Of a DNA stretch of 64,000 bases, positions 17,021 through 25,921 are shown one piece after another. The position numbers and the translations under genes were made by a program. Origin of the DNA: Bacillus sp. J37 (GTDB lineage: Bacteria > Bacillota > Bacilli > Bacillales > Bacillaceae); contig NZ_KI912515.1 of assembly GCF_000518865.1 (NCBI RefSeq), positions 145,843 through 209,842 of the forward strand, given 5' to 3'. The number at the start of each line of letters is the position of its first letter. Within the stretch, counting starts at the first letter, position 1. A model generated the notes under the pieces. That model searched no databases. It was not told the DNA's origin and was given only the letters and a program-made list of their open reading frames with translations.

Positions 17021-18553
17021 ATGTCTATTCATATTGATGCTGAAATAGAAAGATTGCTTCAATTTGCTTTAAAAAAGGAAATAATTACAGTCTGGGACGT
17101 GGATTTAGCCCGCAATAAAATCTTAGAGGTGTTACAGCTTTCTGATGTGAAAGCTGTAACAGTTGATGAGGAAGTACCGGATTCTCCTGTATCCATTTTA
17201 GACACGATATTGGATTGGGCTGCTGAACAGGGACTTATCGAAGATAACACTGTTACCTACCGTGATTTATTTGATACAAAAATAATGGGCTGTCTTGTTC
17301 CTTCACAAGGGGAAATCATACGTCGCTTTGATGAACTTGTCTTTCAGGGCGGACCTAAACAAGCAACAGAATGGTTTTATCAGTTTTCACAGGATGTTCA
17401 TTATATTCGGACTGACCGCATAGCGAAAAATGAAAAATGGCTTGTTGGTACGAAATATGGTGATCTGCAAATGACAATCAATTTGTCAAAGCCAGAAAAA
17501 GATCCTGTTGCGATTGCTGCGGCAAGAAATATGCAAAAAAGTGAGTACCCTTCTTGCCTTTTATGTAAAGAGAATGTTGGATATGCAGGTCGTTTGGATC
17601 ACCCGGCAAGACAAAATCACCGCATTATTCCTGTTACACTGGATGATGAACAATGGTTTCTACAGTTCTCACCATATGTGTATTACAATGAGCATGCGAT
17701 TGTCTTTTCAGGTGAACATAAGCCGATGAAAATTTCCAAAGACTCATTTAAAAAGCTTCTGCATTTTGTTGAGCAGTATCCTCATTATTTCCTTGGATCA
17801 AATGCAGATTTACCGATTGTTGGAGGCTCTATTTTAAGTCATGATCACTTCCAGGGGGGACATCATACCTTCCCGATGGAAGTAGCAGAAAAAATGTATA
17901 CTTTTTCTGTAAGTAAATACCCATCCATTGATTTCGCCATCGTGAAGTGGCCGATGTCTGTGCTGCGTCTGCAAGGAAATAATCAAGAAGATTTAATTGC
18001 AGCAGCAGATGATATATTACATGAATGGAAGACCTATAGTGACGAGACTGTAGAAATACACGCTTTTTCCGGTGAAACTCCACATAACACGATCACACCG
18101 ATTGCCAGAAGAAGAGGCGAACTTTTTGAGCTTGATTTGGTATTAAGAAATAACCGGACTAGTGATGAACATCCTTTTGGAATTTTTCATCCTCATCAAG
18201 AGGTTCATCATATTAAAAAGGAAAATATCGGCTTAATCGAGGTAATGGGATTAGCTGTATTACCGGGAAGACTACTGGATGAGCTCAAAAAACTAGCAGA
18301 ATGCTTGGTTAAAGAAGATGGCTTAGGTAAGATTGAAAAAGATGACGAGGTTAACAAACATTATGAATGGGCGAAACAGGTATATAATAAATACCCAGAT
18401 CTAACAGAAGCCAATGTGTATGATGTACTGTTAAAAGAAGTAGGACATGTTTTTGCAACCATTTTAGAGCATGCAGGAGTATTCAAGCAGGATGAAGCCG
18501 GACAACAAGGATTTAAGCGCTTTGTTCAGCAACTGCAAACTTCATTAAAATAA
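17021..18553 (+). CDS. galT: Galactose-1-phosphate uridylyltransferase, class II
   Basis: Transfers UMP between UDP-glucose and galactose-1-phosphate. At 510 aa it belongs to the Firmicute class-II GalT group rather than the ~350-aa class I. The active-site region is GGSILSHDHFQGGHHTFPM (the His-x-His type motif). CLLCKENVGYAGR and HPARQNHRIIPV are also typical. ATG 17021 is preferred over GTG 17012 because GGAAGGGTG precedes it. Last gene of the operon. Confidence 0.96.
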   Translation: MSIHIDAEIERLLQFALKKEIITVWDVDLARNKILEVLQLSDVKAVTVDEEVPDSPVSILDTILDWAAEQGLIEDNTVTYRDLFDTKIMGCLVPSQGEIIRRFDELVFQGGPKQATEWFYQFSQDVHYIRTDRIAKNEKWLVGTKYGDLQMTINLSKPEKDPVAIAAARNMQKSEYPSCLLCKENVGYAGRLDHPARQNHRIIPVTLDDEQWFLQFSPYVYYNEHAIVFSGEHKPMKISKDSFKKLLHFVEQYPHYFLGSNADLPIVGGSILSHDHFQGGHHTFPMEVAEKMYTFSVSKYPSIDFAIVKWPMSVLRLQGNNQEDLIAAADDILHEWKTYSDETVEIHAFSGETPHNTITPIARRRGELFELDLVLRNNRTSDEHPFGIFHPHQEVHHIKKENIGLIEVMGLAVLPGRLLDELKKLAECLVKEDGLGKIEKDDEVNKHYEWAKQVYNKYPDLTEANVYDVLLKEVGHVFATILEHAGVFKQDEAGQQGFKRFVQQLQTSLK

Positions 18554-18634
18554 AAAATGTATATTTACTAGTATAAGATGTCTTAAATGTGTCAATGATG
18601 CTAGTAATCCCCCCCTAATTTTTATATATGTATG

Positions 18635-18667
18635 TTGCCTCCTTACTTGTAAGGGGGTATTTTTTTT
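18635..18667 (+). terminator. Terminator after galT
   Basis: CCTCCTTAC pairs with GTAAGGGGG (one G-T pair) around TT, followed by TATTTTTTTT. Confidence 0.85.
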
Positions 18668-18676
18668 GAATGTAAG

Positions 18677-18811
18677 AAAGTATAAATTTTGTACTTAGTA
18701 TTAGTGTCCAGCCCCGACAAGTATAAGCCACAAATGAATTGAAGACACAGAACGTCTTCTATTCATTTGCGTCTTAATTGCCCTAGGCTGATCAAGGCGC
18801 TTGCGCTTTTC
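18677..18811 (+). repeat. Family A repeat, copy 2 (ATGAAT/GAAGAC core)
   Basis: Left end AAAGTATAAATTTTGTACTTA, GTGTCCAGCCCCGAC; right end CTGATCAAGGCGCTTGCGCT. The core AAATGAATTGAAGAC pairs with GTCTTCTATTCATTT, one base different from copy 4 at 44.4 kb. Confidence 0.85.
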
Positions 18812-18850
18812 AACACCAAAAGGGACAGCTTTGAACTGTCCCTATCAATA

Positions 18851-19165
18851 TCATTGAGCTACAATAACGACTCTTCCCTCATCAAGCTCTTCCTCTAATT
18901 CATTTGCTTTTGTTTGTGAAACTCCTAATGATGTCATTCTCTCTCTCAGGCTATCTCCCCGAGATCGAAAAACATTGGCCATTTTATCAAAAAGACCTTC
19001 TTCTTTTAAACCGATATGACGAGTGTCTGTCTGTTCTGTTAAATGCTTGGAACGGGTAGTGTCATGTGCAAATAAATAGATGTGATCTTTATCATATCCT
19101 TGACCCTCAAGCTCCTGAATGATTTGAGTAGCTTGTACACCATTTTCTACAACATATGTTTTCAA
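18851..19165 (-). CDS. General stress protein 17M-like
   Basis: About 104 aa of the general stress protein 17M / YflT family: KTYVVENGVQATQIIQELE at the N-terminus and a conserved C-terminus MTSLGVSQTKANELEEELDE then GRVVIV. Biochemical function is unknown; B. subtilis homologues belong to the SigB general stress regulon. TTG 19165 is chosen because AAGGAG lies 9 nt upstream, while the ATGs before it overlap or touch that site. A SigB-type promoter precedes it. Confidence 0.85.
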   Translation of the reverse strand: MKTYVVENGVQATQIIQELEGQGYDKDHIYLFAHDTTRSKHLTEQTDTRHIGLKEEGLFDKMANVFRSRGDSLRERMTSLGVSQTKANELEEELDEGRVVIVAQ

Positions 19166-19199
19166 GTTCATCATCTCCTTTTGCATGATTAATAAACTT

Positions 19200-19225
19200 G
19201 TACCCCGTCTAAAAGGAAATGAAAC
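19200..19225 (-). promoter_or_regulatory. SigB-type promoter of the stress gene
   Basis: Read on the minus strand: GTTTCA (19225-19220), a 14-bp spacer, then GGGTAC (19205-19200). The SigB consensus is GTTTAA-N12-15-GGGTAT. It lies 35 bp upstream of the start codon. Confidence 0.8.
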
Positions 19226-19325
19226 ATAATGGGAAAATAAGTTATAGGCTAAAATGTTGTTTTAACTATAAAAGACAGTGAGCTCTTTGTTAAAATAGAA
19301 GAATATAAAAGAACAGGTGATGATA

Positions 19326-20129
19326 ATGAAAATATCCATTGTGATTGTGACACATAATCGACTGAGCGAATTAGCAGAGCTTCTTGAATCTATTTCCATC
19401 CAAACCGAAGCGCCATATGAAATCATTATTGTCAATGATTGTGGAGAGAGCATTGAGCCAGTCGTTACTCTTTATAAAGAGCTGCCAATAAAAACAGTTG
19501 AATTACTAGAAAATATGAAGCATGTTCGAGCCAGAAATATTGGGGTTGGTCATGTGACCGGAGATTATATCATGCTTTGTGATGATGATGATCTCCTTTC
19601 ACAAAAGCATATGGAATATGCAAAAGAAGCCTTACATGAGGCAGATTTTGTTTATTTTGATGCTGAAATTGTAAATTTTGAAAAGCACGGGAAAACCCGT
19701 ATTCCTTTAAAAAGACGAACGTTTGCCTATCATTATGATGAACAAGGAATGAGGAAGTTCTCCACCTATGTCCCCTCAGGCAGTGTGTATAAAAAGGATT
19801 TGCATGATAAAATCGGGATGTTTGATCCTAATGTACATAACTATTGGGATTGGGATTTTATGTTAAGAGCTGCACAGGCTTGTCAAGTGAAAAGGGTTCC
19901 TGTTGCCAGTGTCATTTACGCATTTGCAGAGAGTGGAACAAACCAATCAGCAAGCTTAAATGATAAGCGGAAAACCTATTTAGATAAGTTATGTGAAAAA
20001 CATCACTTAGGATCACTACCACAGAAAAATTTCTTTGTTTTGCTTGAAGAGCCGGAAATGAAAGATCGTGAAGCAAAAACAGCGATTGTATGGGATGGAC
20101 AACCAATTCATACCCGTTATAGCAGATGA
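19326..20129 (+). CDS. ywdF: Family 2 glycosyltransferase (YwdF-like)
   Basis: GT-A fold glycosyltransferase (267 aa), probably cytoplasmic. MKISIVIVTHNRLSEL opens the nucleotide-sugar-binding domain, MLCDDDDLLS supplies the Asp-rich metal site near residue ~85, and NYWDWDFMLRAA is the acceptor-side motif. ATG 19326 follows AGGTGAT. It lies 13 bp ahead of ung, as ywdF lies near ung in B. subtilis. The acceptor is unknown; a surface polymer is plausible. Confidence 0.8.
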   Translation: MKISIVIVTHNRLSELAELLESISIQTEAPYEIIIVNDCGESIEPVVTLYKELPIKTVELLENMKHVRARNIGVGHVTGDYIMLCDDDDLLSQKHMEYAKEALHEADFVYFDAEIVNFEKHGKTRIPLKRRTFAYHYDEQGMRKFSTYVPSGSVYKKDLHDKIGMFDPNVHNYWDWDFMLRAAQACQVKRVPVASVIYAFAESGTNQSASLNDKRKTYLDKLCEKHHLGSLPQKNFFVLLEEPEMKDREAKTAIVWDGQPIHTRYSR

Positions 20130-20142
20130 GAGGTACTAAAAG

Positions 20143-20814
20143 ATGAATGAGAAAATGGACCAAAGCTGGAGCAAGTTACTAAGTAAACAATTTGAAATGG
20201 ACTATTTTAAAAAATTAACAGATTTTTTAGATGATGAATATAAGCATCAAACTATATTTCCGAAGCGTGAGGATATTTTTCGTGCTTTAAATGAAACTCC
20301 TTATGAGGATGTGAAGGTGGTCATCATCGGACAGGATCCATATCATGGAGAAGGGCAGGCACAAGGGTTAAGTTTTTCTGTTCAACCAGGCGAAAAACTT
20401 CCTCCTTCCCTGCGAAATATTTTCACCGAGCTTTGTGAAGATATAAAGTGTAACAAGCCCGAAAATGGATCATTAGTCAAATGGTCAAAACAAGGTGTTC
20501 TGCTGTTAAACACGGTGCTCACCGTTAGGAAAGGTCAGCCTAATTCCCATAAAGGAAAAGGGTGGGAAATCTTAACCGATGAAATCATACATGTATTAAA
20601 TAACCGTGAAAAGCCGATTGTTTTTATTTTATGGGGGAAACATGCTCAAGCAAAAAAACAATTGATAACCTCACCAACCCATTTCATCATCGAGTCGGCT
20701 CATCCAAGTCCATTTTCGGCAAGAAAAGGATTCTTTGGCAGTAAACCTTTTTCAAAGGCAAATGAGTTTTTAAAGCAACATGGGCTAGGTGAAATTGACT
20801 GGACCTTAAGATGA
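20143..20814 (+). CDS. ung: Uracil-DNA glycosylase
   Basis: Family-1 UDG (223 aa) that removes uracil from DNA. The catalytic water-activating motif [18 protein letters not shown] is near residues 64-81, and the [18 protein letters not shown] loop, with the catalytic His, is near 187-204. Same strand as ywdF upstream, and followed within 15 bp by a small Cys-rich gene. Confidence 0.97.
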   Translation: MNEKMDQSWSKLLSKQFEMDYFKKLTDFLDDEYKHQTIFPKREDIFRALNETPYEDVKVVIIGQDPYHGEGQAQGLSFSVQPGEKLPPSLRNIFTELCEDIKCNKPENGSLVKWSKQGVLLLNTVLTVRKGQPNSHKGKGWEILTDEIIHVLNNREKPIVFILWGKHAQAKKQLITSPTHFIIESAHPSPFSARKGFFGSKPFSKANEFLKQHGLGEIDWTLR

Positions 20815-20827
20815 GGGAGTATGAATG

Positions 20828-21007
20828 ATGAAAGAAACACCAATTAATTGTGTGAAGTGTAAGCATTTCTATGTTACATGGGATACGAGATTTCCAAATG
20901 GCTGTCGGGCCTATGGGTTTAAATCTGCCGGAAGACCGGCAATCATGGTAAAGAAATCATCTGGAATGGCCTGCTTAAAATATGAACAAAAGTCCATGAA
21001 GGCATAG
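20828..21007 (+). CDS. Small Cys-motif protein downstream of ung
   Basis: 59-60 aa (ATG 20825 or 20828, with GAGGGAG upstream). INCVKCKHFYVTWDTRFPN then GCRAYGFKS and GMACLKYE give four Cys in a CxxC...C...C pattern, likely a small metal-binding or zinc-ribbon fold. It is tightly linked to ung; homologues in databases are often mislabelled uracil-DNA glycosylase because of this linkage. Function unknown. Confidence 0.75.
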   Translation: MKETPINCVKCKHFYVTWDTRFPNGCRAYGFKSAGRPAIMVKKSSGMACLKYEQKSMKA

Positions 21008-21020
21008 TGGAGGGATAAGA

Positions 21021-21320
21021 TTGGATATACCAATATCAAAGCTTCTTTCTAAAATGGAAGCAGAATTAACAAAAGCGAAAAACAGTCAATCAGAAAAGGA
21101 AAGAAGAGAGCGAATAGTTGTTATTCAATCTTTATGTGAGTTGATTTTAGATGAAAAATCACCACAGGTACAAACGATTACATCTCCTTCTTCAAACTCA
21201 ATAAGTCCTGCTGAGCTTCAAAAAATGATGGGAAATATGGCAACGGTTGTTAAAAATCCATCAAGCTCTGAGGCTAGAAAAGAAGATGATGCAAATGGTG
21301 ACTCATTATTTGATTTTTAA
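21021..21320 (+). CDS. ywdI: YwdI-like DUF5327 protein
   Basis: 99 aa from TTG 21021 with GGAGGG upstream. A helical N-terminal part (PISKLLSKMEAELTKAKNS, REERIVVIQSLCELIL-like) is followed by a Ser/Pro-rich linker and a short acidic end. This matches YwdI of B. subtilis in sequence type and position after ung. Function unknown. Confidence 0.75.
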   Translation: MDIPISKLLSKMEAELTKAKNSQSEKERRERIVVIQSLCELILDEKSPQVQTITSPSSNSISPAELQKMMGNMATVVKNPSSSEARKEDDANGDSLFDF

Positions 21321-21419
21321 TTGAAAATAGCTGGTTATCCTCTCCAAAGAAATCCATCATATTCTAAAACTAATCAGGACACAATGATAAGTAAAATTAT
21401 CTTAATGGAGGTTAGCGAA

Positions 21420-21719
21420 ATGGCATATGATGAATTTTTAAATGTAGGAAGAGGCAGATTTACAATGGGAGCGTTTGATGATTTCTCCTCAACAAAGCTC
21501 TCACATGACAGATATGATGTATATGTAAACCAAGATTTTGTTGGTCAAAAGTATTTATTAACCGCACAAGAATCTGTTCACGATATCGATGATTTCCTAA
21601 AAAACGAAGGAATTTCAAACTTTCAATCGGTAGTAGATGGAGATCACTATCATATAAAAGCAATCGAAAACGAACACAAAGTTGCAGACGTGCTAAAAGT
21701 GTATTTGCAAAATCGTTAA
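21420..21719 (+). CDS. Small cytoplasmic protein, function unknown
   Basis: 99 aa. ATG 21420 is chosen because ATGGAGG lies 9 nt upstream; the open frame extends back to 21321 but without a ribosome site. The protein begins MAYDEFLNVGRGRFTMGAFD and contains alternating beta-like and helical segments (HDRYDVYVNQDF, SVHDIDDFLKNEG). No signal peptide, membrane helix or known domain is seen. It closes the ywdF-ung cluster. Confidence 0.65.
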   Translation: MAYDEFLNVGRGRFTMGAFDDFSSTKLSHDRYDVYVNQDFVGQKYLLTAQESVHDIDDFLKNEGISNFQSVVDGDHYHIKAIENEHKVADVLKVYLQNR

Positions 21720-21743
21720 GGGCCTATTTGGCTCTTTTTAAGG
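21719..21743 (+). terminator. Weak terminator after the ung cluster
   Basis: AAGGGCC-tattt-GGCTCTTTTT: a short stem followed by T-rich sequence. Confidence 0.5.
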
Positions 21744-21868
21744 TTTTTTTGCAAAGATTGTTGCTTTTAAAATTCTATTTTAAACTCTATAGTGAAATGG
21801 AGCGTAATGGAACGAACTAATTGTTTTTAACTTCAATATATTAAGTAAAAAAGCATGAGAAAACAGCC
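21741..21868. repeat. Family B repeat, copy 1 (no GC-rich core)
   Basis: Shares GCAAAGATTGTTGCTTTTAA, CTCTATAGTGAAATGGAGCG and AATGGAACGAACTA with the copy at 25.6 kb but lacks its ~75-bp GC-rich core. The right end GAAAACAGCC is the complement of the GGCTGTTTTC left end seen at 30.8 kb. Confidence 0.7.
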
Positions 21869-21954
21869 TTTTGAAAATCTCCATCATTTAGTCAAGATTT
21901 CAAGTTGAATTTAAAAGATAGTAAGGTAAGATGAATGGGGGAGGTGTGTTTTTG

Positions 21955-22326
21955 ATGAAGCTTTTTCTTATTCTAGGTGTGATTAATGGATTTTTAGCCG
22001 TAGCATTAGGAGCCTTCGGTGCTCATGGATTAGAAGGGAAAATTCCTGAAAAATACCTAAAAACATGGCAAACAGGTGTGCAATATCAAATGTTTCATGC
22101 CGGAGCCCTCTTTGTTGTTGCCTTTTTAGTAGATAAGTTTACAAACATTGGGGCATTTACAACCGCAGGGTGGTTATTTTTAGCAGGGATTATTTTGTTC
22201 TCAGGAAGTCTATATGTGTTAAGTGTGACACAAATTAGTATTTTAGGTGCCATTACTCCACTTGGCGGCTTAGCATTTTTAGGCGGATGGCTATTGGTGG
22301 GATATGCGGCAATTCGATATTTATAA
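21955..22326 (+). CDS. ywdK: YwdK-like DUF423 membrane protein
   Basis: 123-aa four-helix membrane protein of the DUF423 family: MKLFLILGVINGFLAVALGA then FGAHGLEGK and YQMFHAGALFVV are characteristic. ATG 21955 is chosen because GGGAGGTG lies 8 nt upstream. Same position as ywdK in B. subtilis. Function unknown. Confidence 0.88.
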   Translation: MKLFLILGVINGFLAVALGAFGAHGLEGKIPEKYLKTWQTGVQYQMFHAGALFVVAFLVDKFTNIGAFTTAGWLFLAGIILFSGSLYVLSVTQISILGAITPLGGLAFLGGWLLVGYAAIRYL

Positions 22327-22345
22327 AGCAGAAATACATAAATCT

Positions 22346-22372
22346 AAAAGCCGATCCTAAAGATCGGCTTTT
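22346..22372. terminator. Bidirectional terminator between ywdK and gerQ
   Basis: AAAAGCCGATC pairs with GATCGGCTTTT around CTAAA. Symmetric, so it can serve both convergent genes. Confidence 0.9.
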
Positions 22373-22381
22373 AAACGACCA

Positions 22382-22846
22382 TTACCTCGGAGAAGCCGTT
22401 GCAAGTGTGAATTGTGGATCATAATTAAGCTCCTCATCAAATGTTACATAATCCAGGTACACCATCAATAGTAAGAACCGCTTACCCGTTTGAGGATCAC
22501 TTAAAATGAGATGATCTCTTCCTGCAGCTTCAACGACACCTTTAAAAATTTTCGCATTCCATTCACGATTGCCTTCAAATGTCATATAAACAGTTGCAAC
22601 TTTCCCACGGTTTAACCGCAAAATATTTTCAACATATGACTGTTCTAATGGCAGCATACCGGGAATATTTTGAGCTACCCCTTGCTGCTGTTGCTGTGGT
22701 AGCATTTGAGGCGGTTGAACTCCGTTTTGACCATATTGACCATATGGACTAGGATAGGCATATGTAGGATAAGGTTGTTGATAACCTGCTCCTTGTTGCA
22801 TGCCTTGCATTGGGTATCCATACTGCTGGTTTTGGTTCATTGCCAA
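22382..22846 (-). CDS. gerQ: Spore coat protein GerQ
   Basis: Spore coat protein (154 aa) required for normal function of the cortex-lytic enzyme CwlJ and cross-linked in the coat by transglutaminase. The first ~65 residues are a Gln/Tyr/Pro/Gly-rich coat-type low-complexity region. The C-terminal half is the conserved GerQ domain (LPLEQSYVENILRLNRGKVA, FEGNREWNAKIFKGVVEAAG, DYVTFDEELNYDP). TTG 22846 has AAGGAGGG about 8 nt upstream; ATG 22840 is possible. Formerly ywdL; expressed in the mother cell in B. subtilis. Confidence 0.95.
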   Translation of the reverse strand: MAMNQNQQYGYPMQGMQQGAGYQQPYPTYAYPSPYGQYGQNGVQPPQMLPQQQQQGVAQNIPGMLPLEQSYVENILRLNRGKVATVYMTFEGNREWNAKIFKGVVEAAGRDHLILSDPQTGKRFLLLMVYLDYVTFDEELNYDPQFTLATASPR

Positions 22847-23021
22847 AATGACCCCTCCTTAAAATATTAATAAACATAAGGACTGTTTGAAAAAATAAAT
22901 GAAGCAAGATGGTGGTGTAAGAAAAGACATTTCATTACTCAATCTTTGCTCATTCATACGTATGTAAAAGAAAAACAACTTATGACTTATCCATAAAAAA
23001 ATAAATAGAAGAGGATGAAAT

Positions 23022-23495
23022 ATGTCTTATTTTTCTTTAGAAAAAATCACAGAAGAAACCCTTCACATAGCAAGAGACATTGTGAATTCGAATAAAAGAT
23101 ATAATGTACTTGAAAACGGACGGGAAGAGCGCACTTTGAACGAGATGAAAGAAGAGTTTTTAAATGAAATAACAGAAAGCTTCTTTATAAAAGGAAACAA
23201 TGAGTATGTTGGTATCCTGGATTATTTAGTTAAAAATCCCAACGACCAATACCCATGGATTGGGTTACTTATGATTCATCATGATTATCAAGAGATAGGA
23301 TATGGAAAAAAGGCCTACTCTTTATTTGAAATTGAAGCAAGAAAAGCAGGGATGCAAATCGTACGTTTAGCAGTATTAACAGAGAATATCTCGGCAAGAA
23401 TCTTTTGGGAGTCACTAGGCTATAGAAGGTATGAAACAAAGCCTTATAAAGAGGGGGAAAAAGTAGACTGTTTTGAAAAGGTGATAAAAGAATAA
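23022..23495 (+). CDS. GNAT-family N-acetyltransferase
   Basis: 157-aa acetyltransferase. The acetyl-CoA-binding motif is in HDYQEIGYGKKAYSLFE (Q/R-x-x-G-x-G/A type, near residues 87-103), and RLAVLTENISARIFWESLGY is the typical C-terminal motif. Substrate cannot be predicted. Single gene between gerQ and hemQ, with GAAGAGGATG ahead of ATG 23022. Confidence 0.85.
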   Translation: MSYFSLEKITEETLHIARDIVNSNKRYNVLENGREERTLNEMKEEFLNEITESFFIKGNNEYVGILDYLVKNPNDQYPWIGLLMIHHDYQEIGYGKKAYSLFEIEARKAGMQIVRLAVLTENISARIFWESLGYRRYETKPYKEGEKVDCFEKVIKE

Positions 23496-23534
23496 ACAGA
23501 CTCAGAAATAGCTATTACATTCTGAGTCTGTTTA
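23494..23534. terminator. Terminator between GNAT gene and hemQ
   Basis: AAACAGACTCAGAA pairs perfectly with TTCTGAGTCTGTTT. It serves the convergent pair. Confidence 0.9.
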
Positions 23535-23546
23535 AAGATATAGTTT

Positions 23547-24299
23547 TTAGTTTACTTCAAAAAAGTTTTGAAGCTTTCCAGAATCCAGCAGGTTTCCGAC
23601 AAAGAAGGAACCAAACTCTCCATATCGTGCACTCACTTCATCAAATCTCATTTCATAAACAAGCTTTTTAAATTGAAGAACATCATCAGAGAATAGTGTT
23701 ACTCCCCACTCATAATCATCAAAGCCAACAGAACCGGTAATAATCTGCTTTACTTTTCCTGCGTAAGAACGACCGATTAGACCGTGACTTCTCATCATGT
23801 TACGGCGCTCTTCCATCGAAAGCATGTACCAGTTATCGTTTCCTTGACGACGCTTATCCATTGGATAGAAGCAAGCATATTTAGATTGTGGAAGTTTTGG
23901 ATAAAGTCTTGAGCGGATATGCGGGTTTTGATAAGGATCTTCATTACTTTCACCAGCAAGATAGTTACTAAGCTCAACAACTGAAACATAGGAATATGTC
24001 GGGAGCGTAAATTCAGCAAGCTTTGTTTTGTTGAATTCAAGCTCAATCTCATTAAGCTCCTCCATTGTAGGACGCAAGATCATCATCATGAAATCTGCTT
24101 TTTGACCAACAATTGAGTACAGCGCATGACTACCTTGCTCAGCATTTTCAGTGACAGTCCATTTTTCAAGTAAGCCTAAAAATTCGTTAATTGCTGCTTG
24201 TCTCTCATCACTTGATAAAAGTTTCCATGAAGACCAGTCAATCGAACGGAAATCATGCAGACAATACCAACCATCTAATGTTTGTGCTGCTTCACTCAT
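23547..24299 (-). CDS. hemQ: Coproheme decarboxylase HemQ
   Basis: Converts coproheme III to heme b by two oxidative decarboxylations, the last step of the Gram-positive coproporphyrin-dependent heme pathway. 250 aa, chlorite-dismutase fold. His172 (in [12 protein letters not shown]) is the expected proximal heme ligand; Tyr145 and Lys149 (in [10 protein letters not shown]) match the catalytic Tyr and Lys of the family. It provides heme to oxidases such as the qox product in this window. Formerly ywfI; lies divergent from pta, as in B. subtilis. Confidence 0.97.
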   Translation of the reverse strand: MSEAAQTLDGWYCLHDFRSIDWSSWKLLSSDERQAAINEFLGLLEKWTVTENAEQGSHALYSIVGQKADFMMMILRPTMEELNEIELEFNKTKLAEFTLPTYSYVSVVELSNYLAGESNEDPYQNPHIRSRLYPKLPQSKYACFYPMDKRRQGNDNWYMLSMEERRNMMRSHGLIGRSYAGKVKQIITGSVGFDDYEWGVTLFSDDVLQFKKLVYEMRFDEVSARYGEFGSFFVGNLLDSGKLQNFFEVN

Positions 24300-24487
24300 A
24301 TATATTCACTCCTAAAAAGTTAATGATTATGTACACAGTCTAACTATATCATAGTTTGTCCATGAACCCATGTGAATAAAACTTGAACTTCATGTAAGAC
24401 CGGGGGAGTAAAAAAACCAATCTGTGAGAAACTTAAAAAGGGATAAATAAAAAAGTTAGATTTTTTTGAAATGAAAGAAATTTATGA

Positions 24488-24543
24488 TGTAAGCGTTATA
24501 GCCTAACAGAACAGTTTGAAAACAGAAATAAGTGGAGTATGCT
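24488..24543 (+). promoter_or_regulatory. pta promoter with upstream cre
   Basis: TGTAAGCGTTATAG (24488-24501) is a cre-like site. A promoter TTGAAA (24516-24521), 16-bp spacer, TATGCT (24538-24543) follows. The cre centre is then ~56 bp upstream of the expected start, the spacing known for CcpA activation of B. subtilis pta. Confidence 0.7.
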
Positions 24544-24586
24544 AGATAAGGAAGCATTCTTTATACATATCAAGGAGGTTTTTTTC

Positions 24587-25555
24587 GTGTCAGATTTATT
24601 TGCTACGTTAAAAGAAAAAGTGAGCGGTCAACAAATTAAAATCGTATTTCCGGAAGGATTAGATGAGCGTATTCTAGCGGCAGTAAACCGTTTATCAGGT
24701 GAAGGCATCCTTCAACCGATCTTAATTGGGAATCAGCAGGAAATTACGAATAAAGCATCAGAACTTAACTTAACATTAGACGGTGTAGACATTTATGATC
24801 CGCAAAACTATCCGGAAATGGACGAGCTTGTTGCAGCGTTTGTTGAAAGACGTAAAGGTAAAGCAACAGAAGAAGATGCCCGCAACATTTTATTAGACGA
24901 AAACTACTTCGGAACAATGCTTGTTCACCTTGGAAAAGCTCATGGTCTTGTGAGTGGTGCAGCACATTCAACGGCTGATACGGTTCGTCCGGCTCTTCAA
25001 ATCATTAAAACAAAACCAGGCATTAAAAAGACGTCAGGTGTATTTATCATGGTCCGTGGGGACGAAAAATATGTATTCGCCGATTGTGCAATCAACATTG
25101 CACCAGATAGCCAGGATCTTGCAGAAATTGCAATCGCAAGTGCACAAACAGCAAAAATGTTTGACATCGATCCACGTGTGGCGATGCTAAGCTTCTCAAC
25201 AAAAGGCTCTGCTAAATCTCCTGAAACAGAAAAGGTAGCAAACGCAGTTGAAATTGCTAAAGAACTTGATTCAAGTGTTGTTCTAGATGGTGAATTTCAA
25301 TTTGACGCAGCATTTGTACCATCTGTAGCTGAGAAAAAAGCTCCGGATTCTGTTATTAAAGGTGACGCAAACATATTTGTATTCCCAAGCCTTGAAGCTG
25401 GAAACATCGGCTACAAAATCGCCCAACGCTTAGGAAATTTTGAAGCAGTTGGACCAATCCTGCAAGGTTTAAATAAACCAGTAAACGACCTATCCCGCGG
25501 ATGTAATGCAGAGGATGTTTATAAATTAGCATTGATTACAGCTGCACAGGCTTAA
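24587..25555 (+). CDS. pta: Phosphate acetyltransferase
   Basis: Interconverts acetyl-CoA and acetyl phosphate for overflow metabolism with acetate kinase (not in window). 322 aa, the short Firmicute form with only the catalytic PTA domain. GTG 24587 is chosen because AAGGAGG lies 8 nt upstream and the protein then begins SDLFATLKEKVSGQ, as in relatives; the longer frame to 24539 is untranslated leader. Motifs include KIVFPEGLDERIL, GLVSGAAHSTADTVRPALQI and FVFPSLEAGNIGYKIAQRL. Confidence 0.97.
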   Translation: MSDLFATLKEKVSGQQIKIVFPEGLDERILAAVNRLSGEGILQPILIGNQQEITNKASELNLTLDGVDIYDPQNYPEMDELVAAFVERRKGKATEEDARNILLDENYFGTMLVHLGKAHGLVSGAAHSTADTVRPALQIIKTKPGIKKTSGVFIMVRGDEKYVFADCAINIAPDSQDLAEIAIASAQTAKMFDIDPRVAMLSFSTKGSAKSPETEKVANAVEIAKELDSSVVLDGEFQFDAAFVPSVAEKKAPDSVIKGDANIFVFPSLEAGNIGYKIAQRLGNFEAVGPILQGLNKPVNDLSRGCNAEDVYKLALITAAQA

Positions 25556-25569
25556 TTTCATAATAGAGA

Positions 25570-25602
25570 AGAGTACCGGCTGAGTTAGTCGGTTCTTTTT
25601 TT
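25570..25602 (+). terminator. Terminator after pta
   Basis: ACCGGCT pairs with AGTCGGT (G-T pair) around GAGTT, followed by a TTCTTTTTTTT run. Confidence 0.75.
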
Positions 25603-25603
25603 T

Positions 25604-25801
25604 GAAAGTTTTTTTCCTAAGGCTTGTTGCGCATGATCAACATTTTAGCTCTATAGTGTAATGAAGCGGAAGACACTCGACTCCTGCGCGAAGCCGAGGA
25701 GGCTCAGCTTCCTCCCCGCGGAAAGCGAGTGTCTGGAGTGCAATGGAACGAACTATTTTTCACCTTAATTGGATTTGAAACAAATTATGCGAAAATAGCT
25801 T
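25604..25801. repeat. Family B repeat, copy 2 (with GC-rich core)
   Basis: The outer part matches the copy at 21.74 kb (GCTCTATAGTG.AATG.AGCG, CAATGGAACGAACTA). The core 25666-25742 is GC-rich and palindromic: GGAAGACACTCG pairs with CGAGTGTCT, and GAGGAGGCTC faces a CCTCCCCGCGG segment. The core resembles 55.51-55.61 kb. Fills most of the 366-bp gap between pta and the dehydrogenase gene. Confidence 0.8.
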
Positions 25802-25921
25802 TTTTGATTAAAAGGTTTGCCCACCAAATCACAAGGTAATTAAATAAAGTAACAGGAAGGTAAAAAAAAGTAGCGAATAATAGTATACATGAGCTACATA
25901 CAAAAGACATGAGGTGAAAAC

